Source of the DNA: Synergistaceae bacterium
GTDB taxonomy: Bacteria > Synergistota > Synergistia > Synergistales > Synergistaceae
DNA: 5,161 nt
Direction: 5' to 3'
Assembly: GCA_028702015.1 (NCBI GenBank)
Contig: JAQVPO010000111.1
Coordinates: 1 to 5,161, forward strand
In this document: in pieces, positions 1 to 5,161 of the stretch
Numbering within the stretch: the first letter of the stretch is position 1
Layout: every line of letters begins with the position of its first letter
The notes under the pieces: model-generated
What the model was told of the DNA's origin: nothing
Database searches by the model: none
Seen by the model: only the letters and a program-made list of their open reading frames with translations
Translations under genes and position numbers: made by a program

Positions 1-1925
1 GCCAGGGCTGTCTGAGCGGATTCCTGCATGATATCCCCTAGGTTTCCAGTGTAGGAGACGTTTCCGTTGCCGTCCATCACAGCAGATTCTATAAGGATAA
101 CAGTGCCGCCTGATTGAGTCCATGCAAGTCCGAGAGCTGTTCCCAGAGGGTTTTCTCTCGGTATTTTGGTTGCATGGAGCTTAGGAGCTCCGAGCATTTT
201 CTTCATGAGTTCCTTTGATATACTTATAGCTTTTTTATGCTCCTCTGAATTTGAAGGACTTGCCATCTCAGTTGCAACTTTCCTTGCTATCTTGGAAAGC
301 TGCCGATCTAGGTTTCTTACTCCTGCCTCCATCGTGTAGGCTGTGATGATATTCCTGACGGTTGTATCAGGGATCTTAAGTTCATCGCTTGTCAATCCGT
401 GTTCCTTAAGTATCCGGGGCAGGAGATGTTTTTTCGCAATTTTGACCTTTTCTTCCGCTACATAGCCCGGCAGAGAGATGATCTCCATCCTGTCAAGCAG
501 CGGCTTGGGAATAGTTCCAGCGCTGTTTGCAGTTGTGATAAACATGACCTTGCTCAGATCAAAGGATATTTCAAGGAAGTTATCTGTGAAACTGCAGTTT
601 TGTTCAGGATCAAGCACTTCAAGCAGAGCTGCGGCTGGGTCTCCTCTGAAATCATTGCCCAGCTTATCTATCTCATCCATCAGCAATACTGGGTTGTTTG
701 TCCCTGCTGCTTTGATCTTCTGTATGATCCTTCCGGGGAGAGCTCCGACATATGTCCTTCTGTGACCGCGTATCTCAGCTTCATCCCGCAGTCCTCCAAG
801 AGACATATTAACAAATTTCCTTCCCATAGTTCTTGCAATGGATTTTCCAAGGGAAGTCTTCCCAACTCCAGGAGGTCCGATAAAGCAGAGGACCTGAGCC
901 CTCATGTTCTCTGCAGCGAGTTTTCGTACTGCTAGAAATTCAATTATGCGTTCCTTTACCTCTTCAAGGCCGTAATGGTCTTCTTCAAGTACTTTGCGGG
1001 CATCCTTGAGGTTGAGGTGGTCTTCTGAGGAGATATTCCACGGAAGGTCCAGTAGCCATTCTATATAAGTTCTTGCAACAGTTGCTTCAGGTGATATAGG
1101 GGCCATTCTCGAATACCGATCCAGCTCCCTTATGACTTTGTCTCTTGCTTCTTCAGGCATTTCAGTATTTGCAGCCTTTGCACGAAGTTCCTCAATTTCT
1201 GAAAGAGGGCTGTCGTCACCAAGCTCCTGCTGTATGATCTTAAGCTGTTCACGAAGATAGTACTGTCTCTGCCCTTTATCCATCTCATTCCTTACTTTAT
1301 CCTGGATATCATGCTCCATTTTAAGAAATTCATTTTCCCTCATAAGTGCAGTCAGGAGCCGGCGCAGACGCTCAACAAGGTCCTGTGTCTCAAGCAGCTT
1401 CTGCTTGTCTTCATGTTTTAAAAGACTGTGTGATGCCACTATATCAGCGAAAAGATCAATGTCATCTATATTTTCAGCAGAATGAGCAACTTCATCGGGC
1501 AGTTTAAGGTTCAGTTTAACGTACGATTCAAACTCAGACAGAACAGCTCTGCGAAGGGCTTCTGCCTGATTTGTATGTGAGGTATTTGTGGAGGGCACTT
1601 TTTCAAGTTCTGCCTCAAGGAAATTGTCGCCTGATATAAAATGTACGGCTCTGGCTCTCCATCCTCCCTCTAACACCGCCTTTAAGGTTCCGTCCGGCAT
1701 GCGTACCGTCTGGAGGACCTTGCAGAGAGTCCCGATACTGTTAAGGCCGTCAGGTTCTGGATTATCTGCCATGGCATTTTTCTGAGCAGTAATAAATACC
1801 AGATGTCCCCTTGCATTGGACTCCTCAAGCGCGCGTGCGGAACGTGGCCTTCCCACGAATAGGGGAGCTATCACCCCGGGGAAAACCACCATGTCCCTCA
1901 CTGGAACAACAGGATGTATATGCAT
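1..1925 (-). CDS. lon: Lon ATP-dependent protease (La), 3' end cut off by window edge
   Basis: Lon is a cytosolic homohexameric AAA+ serine protease that degrades misfolded and some regulatory proteins. The first 641 residues are visible and the frame has no internal stop. The N-terminal substrate-binding domain opens with MHIHPVVPVRDMVVFPG, a typical Lon start, followed by a charged helical stretch around residues 190-260. The AAA+ module shows Walker A GPPGVGKT at 350-357, pore loop YVGALPG at 392-398, Walker B LLMDEID with the acidic pair at 417-418, sensor-1 Asn467, arginine-finger candidate Arg479 and sensor-2 Arg537 in EAGVRNL. The beginning of the S16 protease domain (GLAWTQSGG, then LGDIMQESAQTAL) is present. 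The catalytic Ser-Lys dyad lies beyond the edge, so activity cannot be judged. Relatives are about 770-810 residues long. The ATG is the first possible start because TAG directly precedes it. AAAGAGG lies 11 bases upstream inside clpX, which suggests translation coupled to clpX. The truncation is a window effect. Confidence 0.97.
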   Translation of the reverse strand, partial: MHIHPVVPVRDMVVFPGVIAPLFVGRPRSARALEESNARGHLVFITAQKNAMADNPEPDGLNSIGTLCKVLQTVRMPDGTLKAVLEGGWRARAVHFISGDNFLEAELEKVPSTNTSHTNQAEALRRAVLSEFESYVKLNLKLPDEVAHSAENIDDIDLFADIVASHSLLKHEDKQKLLETQDLVERLRRLLTALMRENEFLKMEHDIQDKVRNEMDKGQRQYYLREQLKIIQQELGDDSPLSEIEELRAKAANTEMPEEARDKVIRELDRYSRMAPISPEATVARTYIEWLLDLPWNISSEDHLNLKDARKVLEEDHYGLEEVKERIIEFLAVRKLAAENMRAQVLCFIGPPGVGKTSLGKSIARTMGRKFVNMSLGGLRDEAEIRGHRRTYVGALPGRIIQKIKAAGTNNPVLLMDEIDKLGNDFRGDPAAALLEVLDPEQNCSFTDNFLEISFDLSKVMFITTANSAGTIPKPLLDRMEIISLPGYVAEEKVKIAKKHLLPRILKEHGLTSDELKIPDTTVRNIITAYTMEAGVRNLDRQLSKIARKVATEMASPSNSEEHKKAISISKELMKKMLGAPKLHATKIPRENPLGTALGLAWTQSGGTVILIESAVMDGNGNVSYTGNLGDIMQESAQTAL

Positions 1926-1928
1926 CTA

Positions 1929-3248
1929 TCAAACAGCCTCTTTTTCATCTTTGGAAGATGGTATGGGTTTTTCCAGTCCGTTAACTACATCCTTAGTGAC
2001 TGTGAGCCTTTTGACTCCGGAGGAACTGTCCGGAAGCTCATACTGCATGTCCAGCATCAGGGACTCAAGGATAGTCCTAAGTCCCCTTGCTCCTGTATTC
2101 AGTTTTTCTCCCTTTTCAGCGATAGCCCGAACCGCCTCATCGGTGAATATGAGGTCTATCCCTTCCAGAGAGAACAGCTTCTTATACTGTTTGAGCGGAG
2201 CATTTTTGGGTTCAAGAAGAATCCTTATCAACGCTTCTTCTGTAAGCGATTCAAGAGCAACAAGAACAGGCAGCCTCCCTATAAATTCCGGTATGAATCC
2301 ATAGGAGCGAAGATCATCGGGCTGAAGTTTTTTCAAAAGTTCGTATGAAGAATTTTTATTTAAATTTTTTGTGAGGTCACCGCCGAACCCAAGCGACTTC
2401 TCAGTTGTCCTTTTAGCGATAAGCTTTTCAAGTCCGTCAAAGGCTCCTCCGCAGATAAAAAGGATATTGCTTGTATCCATGGGGATCATTTCCTGGCTTG
2501 GATGTTTACGTCCGCCTTTCGGCGGTATATTGGCGACAGTGCCTTCTATTATCTTAAGCAGGGCCTGCTGGACTCCCTCGCCTGAAACATCTCTGGTTAT
2601 AGAAACGGATTCCGATTTTCGTGATATTTTATCAATCTCATCTATATAAATGATCCCGCGCTGTGCAGCAGCAATATCAAAATCAGCGGCCTGCAGCAGC
2701 CGGAGAAGAATATTTTCCACATCTTCACCGACATAGCCCGCTTCGGTAAGCGTCGTAGCATCTGTCATAGCAAATGGTACGTTCAGCATTTTTGCCAGTG
2801 TCTGTGCAAGCAGAGTCTTACCGCATCCGGTAGGTCCTACAAGGAGAACATTGCTCTTTGGGAGTTCTACTTCATCATCTTCCGTGCAGATGTTGGTAAT
2901 TCTCTGATAATGGTTATAAACAGCTACTGACAGTACCTTTTTGGCATGATCCTGACCGATAACATACTGGTCAAGGAATTCCTTGATCTCCTTAGGTTTC
3001 GGCAGCTTTTCTAAAACAGGGGCCGAAGTGTAATCCTGTGCTGCTTTATTTGCAGCATTCTCTCTGAAGGAAGGAACAGCTTTATCATCTCTGAGTATTA
3101 CATTACAGAGCTGTATGCAGTCCGAGCATATAAATGTATTAGCAGGACCGGCTATCAGTTTGGATACCTCGTCCTGACTCTTTCCGCAGAATGAGCACTT
3201 GAGTTTTCTGCGGTTATTGTTGTCCTTGTTTTGGTTTTTATCGTACAT
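1929..3248 (-). CDS. clpX: ClpX, ATP-dependent unfoldase subunit of ClpXP
   Basis: ClpX forms a cytosolic AAA+ hexamer that recognises tagged substrates, unfolds them with ATP and feeds them to ClpP. The 439-residue protein is complete and slightly longer than the usual 415-425. Visible features in order are the N-terminal zinc-binding domain with Cys18, Cys21, Cys41 and Cys44, a rather long linker, Walker A GPTGCGKT at 138-145, pore-1 loop GYVG at 171-174, Walker B IIYIDEID at 199-206, the RKH pore loop at 247-249, the ClpP-docking tripeptide LGF at 286-288 and sensor-2 GARGLR with Arg388. No key residue is missing. The docking loop and the adjacent clpP gene fit a ClpXP pair. ATG at 3248 is the only ATG, GTG or TTG in this frame downstream of the upstream in-frame TAA. 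Its own ribosome binding site is modest, GGGGTG seven bases upstream. A stronger AAGGAG lies 25 bases upstream, too far for this ATG. Confidence 0.98.
   Translation of the reverse strand: MYDKNQNKDNNNRRKLKCSFCGKSQDEVSKLIAGPANTFICSDCIQLCNVILRDDKAVPSFRENAANKAAQDYTSAPVLEKLPKPKEIKEFLDQYVIGQDHAKKVLSVAVYNHYQRITNICTEDDEVELPKSNVLLVGPTGCGKTLLAQTLAKMLNVPFAMTDATTLTEAGYVGEDVENILLRLLQAADFDIAAAQRGIIYIDEIDKISRKSESVSITRDVSGEGVQQALLKIIEGTVANIPPKGGRKHPSQEMIPMDTSNILFICGGAFDGLEKLIAKRTTEKSLGFGGDLTKNLNKNSSYELLKKLQPDDLRSYGFIPEFIGRLPVLVALESLTEEALIRILLEPKNAPLKQYKKLFSLEGIDLIFTDEAVRAIAEKGEKLNTGARGLRTILESLMLDMQYELPDSSSGVKRLTVTKDVVNGLEKPIPSSKDEKEAV
1937..1943 (-). promoter_or_regulatory. Ribosome binding site for lon inside the end of clpX
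   Basis: AAAGAGG on the minus strand lies within the last codons of clpX and ends 11 bases before the lon ATG, somewhat farther than ideal. With only three bases between the clpX stop and the lon start, ribosomes finishing clpX could reinitiate on lon. No other purine-rich site lies nearer. Confidence 0.5.
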
Positions 3249-3261
3249 ATAAATGCACCCC

Positions 3262-3308
3262 GATCTAATTGCTCTCCTTAGTAAAAGGCAGCTATGCAGA
3301 TTAGAATC
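3262..3308 (-). promoter_or_regulatory. Possible second fold in the clpX leader enclosing AAGGAG
   Basis: Directly after the 10-bp stem-loop, GATTCTAAT (3308-3300) can pair with ATTAGATC (3269-3262) as eight base pairs with one bulged T. Inside, CCTT (3288-3285) can pair with AAGG (3279-3276) across the loop TTACT. That inner stem would cover part of the AAGGAGAG sequence at 3279-3272. The pairs are mostly A-U and the stems short, so stability is uncertain. A translation-control role for clpX is only a hypothesis. Confidence 0.3.
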
Positions 3309-3332
3309 AGGGGACTCCTGACGGAATCCCCT
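3309..3332 (-). promoter_or_regulatory. 10-bp stem-loop between clpP and clpX, not a classic terminator
   Basis: On the transcribed minus strand, AGGGGATTCC (3332-3323) pairs with GGAGTCCCCT (3318-3309) around the tetraloop GTCA. All ten pairs form in RNA, one being U-G. Five U precede the stem and GATTCT follows it, so the U-tract needed for intrinsic termination is on the wrong side. On the plus strand the same position would be an A-C mismatch, so the structure fits minus-strand RNA better. It lies 18 bases after the clpP stop. A role in mRNA processing or protection of the clpX-lon portion is inference. Confidence 0.6.
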
Positions 3333-3350
3333 AAAAATTGATTATTTCAG

Positions 3351-3935
3351 TCAGCGTTTTTCGATTATCTTGTCAACGATGCCGTATTTCAGTGCTTCAT
3401 CCGCCGACATGAAAAAATCCCTATCTGTATCTTTTTCTATTGTTTCTAAAGGCTGTTTTGTATGCTTTGCCAGTATTTCATTCAGTCGTTTTCGCATTCC
3501 CAATATTTCTCTGGTGTGGATCTCGATGTCAGTGGCCTGCCCTCTTGTTCCGCCCAGAGGCTGATGGATCATTACGCGGGAGTTCGGCAAGGCTATCCTT
3601 TTGCCTTCTGCTCCTGCCGCAAGCAAAGTCGCTGCCATACTTGCAGCCTGTCCCATGCATATTGTTGAGACAGGAGGCTTTATATACTGCATTGTGTCAT
3701 AAATAGCAAGGCCGGCGGAAACAACTCCCCCGGGGCTGTTTATGTAGAGGAAAACATCCTTTTCAGGATCCTCGCTTTCAAGAAATAGAAGCTGTGCTAC
3801 AACAAGATTTGAAACCTGTTCATCGACCTCAGTTCCAAGAAAAATTATCCTGTCTTTTAAGAGCCGGCTGTATATATCGTATGAGCGTTCGCCTCTTCCT
3901 GATTGTTCTACTACCATTGGAACCAGATAAGACAA
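3351..3935 (-). CDS. clpP: ClpP, ATP-dependent Clp protease proteolytic subunit (TTG start preferred)
   Basis: ClpP is the serine peptidase that forms the two-ring, 14-subunit chamber into which ClpX or another Clp ATPase threads substrates. From the TTG at 3935 the product has 194 residues and begins [11 protein letters not shown], then [20 protein letters not shown], like the propeptide-free Bacillus-type ClpP. The catalytic triad is complete: Ser99 in GQAASMAA, His124 in MIHQPLGG and Asp173 in [10 protein letters not shown], with the family spacing of 25 and 74 residues from the serine. The glycine-rich SPGG segment behind the oxyanion hole is intact. An upstream in-frame GTG at 3944 would add three residues, but the Shine-Dalgarno GGAG runs into that GTG, while it sits eight bases from the TTG. 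The gene follows tig after 44 bases and precedes clpX by 102 bases. The identification is certain; the exact start is likely but unproven. Confidence 0.97.
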   Translation of the reverse strand: MSYLVPMVVEQSGRGERSYDIYSRLLKDRIIFLGTEVDEQVSNLVVAQLLFLESEDPEKDVFLYINSPGGVVSAGLAIYDTMQYIKPPVSTICMGQAASMAATLLAAGAEGKRIALPNSRVMIHQPLGGTRGQATDIEIHTREILGMRKRLNEILAKHTKQPLETIEKDTDRDFFMSADEALKYGIVDKIIEKR

Positions 3936-3943
3936 GCTGTGCA

Positions 3944-3950
3944 CTCCCCT
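3944..3950 (-). promoter_or_regulatory. Ribosome binding site that decides the clpP start
   Basis: The minus strand reads AGGGGAG, giving a GGAG core that ends eight bases before the TTG at 3935. Its last G is also the first base of the alternative GTG at 3944, so the site cannot serve that GTG at normal spacing. It therefore favours TTG as the clpP start. This is read directly from the sequence; use in vivo is inferred. Confidence 0.7.
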
Positions 3951-3979
3951 TTCTTTAAAAAACGGCTGAGATTGGACTA

Positions 3980-5161
3980 TTACTTCTCTTCCGCAGCTGT
4001 ATCTTCTTCAGCTTTCTTTTCTTCTTTTTCTGTGACCTTTACCTTTGTGATGAGGAAGTCGACTGTTTTGCGGTTGCGGATCTTTTCTGCAAGATCAAAA
4101 AGCCTCTCTCTGTCCTCATAGATATAATCGTGAAGCTTTTTAGGATCTATGCGTGAACTAATGGCGATGCGCTGTATTTCAGCATTAAGCTCTTCAGGAG
4201 TCCACTCTATGTCATTAGCGTCTGCTACTGCCTCAAGAACAAGTGCTCTCTTGACTATAGATCTGGCAGCTTCGTCAAGCTCCTTTTCGTATTTATCTTT
4301 GTCCATTCCGCTTTTTTCCAGGAACTCTTCCATTTCCATTCCCGAATCCTTCTTGATCTTTTCTGCCTGGTCATATCTTATCGCCTGTTTCTGCCTTACG
4401 ATAAGAGTCTCAGGAAGTTCAACTTCAGAAAGGCTGCAGAGTTTTTCCACGGCAGAATCCTTAAGGCTGTTCTGACTGTGCTGTTCAGCGGATGCATTGA
4501 GCTGAGACATTACTTCTTCTTTAAATTCATCAGTTGTCTTATGCTTTGATTTGGTTATCTCAATGACGGTTTCATCTGTAAGTTCAGGTGTGACTTTTTT
4601 CATTATCCCAAGTATTTCTATATCATAACGCATTTTTTTGCCTGCAAGATCTTTGTTCTGGGGATCATCTTCTACAGAGAAGTCAACAGTTGCTTTGTCG
4701 CCGGGCTTTTTCCCAATAATTGCGTCTACGACTTCGGGCCTCATGTTTTCCTGAGCAAGATTGATCTCTGTTTTCTGGTCATTTTCAACAGCACTTACGC
4801 TGCCGTCCGGGTCAACCATAGAAGATGTATATTTTACTGATACAAAATCATCCTTTGTTATCTCTCTTTCTTCATAGGTAGGGACGATCTCGCTGTGTGC
4901 TTCAAGAAGGCGGGCTATGTTTTCGTCTCTCATATCTTCTGTAGGCTTGTATATGATTTTTTCGGCTTCGATCGTCTCAATTTCAGGAAGGGTCACTTCA
5001 GGAGTGACTTCGAAAGTTACCTGGAGAGTGAACGGTTCTCCCTGCTTCAGATCGCCTGGTTCGAGCTTTGGCTCTGCTATGAGGCTGAGCTCATATTCTT
5101 CTATCATTTTATCTATTGCTTCCGGCACTATCTTTTCAAGTGTTTCTGCGCAGATGCCCTT
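3980..5161 (-). CDS. tig: Trigger factor, ribosome-associated chaperone, 5' end cut off by window edge
   Basis: Trigger factor binds the ribosome near the peptide exit and shields nascent chains. The last 393 residues are visible, starting within the tail-binding domain ([16 protein letters not shown]). The ribosome-docking signature GFRxGKxP would lie outside the window. The strand pattern with [19 protein letters not shown] near visible residues 43-61 is typical of the family. The FKBP-like region at about residues 99-186 (bases about 4604-4867) is strongly diverged: the usual IPGFE is replaced by MRPEVV, and the DGxxFxGG motif is not recognisable, so isomerase activity is doubtful. The C-terminal helical chaperone domain (about 190-370) is rich in charged helices and ends in an acidic and lysine-rich tail. 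TAA is followed at once by an in-frame TAG. An in-frame GTG at 5128 is internal, because the frame continues upstream with family-like sequence. Position beside clpP is a common arrangement. Confidence 0.93.
   Translation of the reverse strand, partial: KGICAETLEKIVPEAIDKMIEEYELSLIAEPKLEPGDLKQGEPFTLQVTFEVTPEVTLPEIETIEAEKIIYKPTEDMRDENIARLLEAHSEIVPTYEEREITKDDFVSVKYTSSMVDPDGSVSAVENDQKTEINLAQENMRPEVVDAIIGKKPGDKATVDFSVEDDPQNKDLAGKKMRYDIEILGIMKKVTPELTDETVIEITKSKHKTTDEFKEEVMSQLNASAEQHSQNSLKDSAVEKLCSLSEVELPETLIVRQKQAIRYDQAEKIKKDSGMEMEEFLEKSGMDKDKYEKELDEAARSIVKRALVLEAVADANDIEWTPEELNAEIQRIAISSRIDPKKLHDYIYEDRERLFDLAEKIRNRKTVDFLITKVKVTEKEEKKAEEDTAAEEK

Larger units (their letters stand above)
3249..3350 (-). 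other. clpP-clpX intergenic region / clpX leader
   Basis: These 102 bases are the longest non-coding stretch in the window. In transcription order they hold an AT-rich segment with an in-frame TAA backing up the clpP stop, a run of five T, a 10-bp stem-loop, a second possible weaker fold around an AAGGAG sequence, then GGGGTG just before the clpX ATG. No U-tract follows the stem-loop, so I do not read it as a terminator. No promoter with both -35 and -10 boxes at good spacing is visible. The region most likely is transcribed as part of a tig-clpP-clpX-lon message, possibly with a processing, stability or translation-control role. Confidence 0.6.

Noticed and set aside
1..30. lon as a truncated pseudogene lacking its protease active site
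   Set aside because: The frame is intact up to the window edge, and the cut falls roughly 30 residues before the expected catalytic serine, so the missing part is simply outside the window.
399..935. Plus-strand open frame of 178 codons
   Set aside because: It lies opposite the intact ATPase domain of lon, resembles no family I know and has no ribosome binding site that I could see. It is a shadow of the lon reading frame.
1816..2348. Two overlapping plus-strand open frames opposite the lon start and clpX end
   Set aside because: They cross the clpX-lon junction antisense, with low-complexity Ser-rich translation typical of antisense shadows of conserved coding sequence.
3238..3258. Six-codon GTG leader peptide (MHLYVR) overlapping the clpX start
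   Set aside because: It is very short, the AAGGAG is 15 bases away, and nothing in its content suggests attenuation; probably chance.
3309..3332. Intrinsic transcription terminator after clpP
   Set aside because: The stem is good but no run of U follows it on either strand; the only T-run on the minus strand precedes the stem.
3371..3376. Exact TTGACA on the minus strand as a -35 box for clpX
   Set aside because: It encodes the conserved Val-Asp-Lys near the ClpP C-terminus, and no -10-like box lies 15-19 bases downstream; the nearest candidate is 24 bases away.
3936..3979. Regulatory structure or heat-shock operator (CIRCE or CtsR type) between tig and clpP
   Set aside because: No inverted GAGTGCTAA-type repeat and no tandem GTCAAA repeat is present; only the clpP ribosome binding site is visible in these 44 bases.
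3903..4475. Plus-strand open frames opposite tig and the clpP start
   Set aside because: Ser- and Phe-rich translations arise from the complement of the Lys- and Glu-rich trigger factor; no independent coding signal.
5126..5128. GTG as the start codon of trigger factor
   Set aside because: The frame stays open to the window edge and the eleven upstream codons ([11 protein letters not shown]) fit trigger factor, so the gene begins outside the window.

Overview
The window holds one gene cluster, all on the minus strand, which encodes cytosolic protein quality control. In transcription order (high to low coordinates) it reads: trigger factor (tig, 5' end cut by the window edge), ClpP peptidase (clpP), ClpX unfoldase (clpX) and Lon protease (lon, 3' end cut by the window edge). 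Every gene frame is open throughout. No RNA gene, mobile element, CRISPR array or attachment site is visible, and no gene-free stretch exceeds about 100 bases.

Layout: tig occupies 3980-5161 (C-terminal 393 residues). A 44-base gap carrying a good ribosome binding site leads to clpP at 3351-3935, for which I prefer a TTG start. A 102-base gap (3249-3350) separates clpP from clpX and is the only non-coding stretch with visible structure: a 10-bp stem-loop without a following U-tract, then a second possible fold around a misplaced Shine-Dalgarno sequence. clpX is at 1929-3248, and lon starts 3 bases after its stop codon, in the same frame, and runs off the window at base 1.

Functionally, trigger factor receives nascent chains at the ribosome. 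ClpX recognises and unfolds substrates and threads them into the ClpP tetradecamer. Lon is an independent ATP-dependent protease for misfolded and regulatory proteins. The gene order tig-clpP-clpX-lon is a well-known arrangement in many bacteria. ClpX and Lon keep their visible ATPase residues, ClpX keeps its ClpP-docking tripeptide, and ClpP has a complete catalytic triad. The trigger factor is less usual: its FKBP-like domain lacks the residues expected of an active prolyl isomerase.

Organism: a bacterium with moderate GC. ClpP has no long propeptide and starts like the Bacillus type. Together with the degenerate trigger factor and the compact tig-clpP-clpX-lon order, this suggests Synergistota or a clostridial Bacillota. 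That is a tentative inference from sequence character alone.

I looked for an undescribed system and did not find one. The points worth a second look are the clpP-clpX intergenic structure, the trigger factor isomerase domain and the start and stop codon arrangements.
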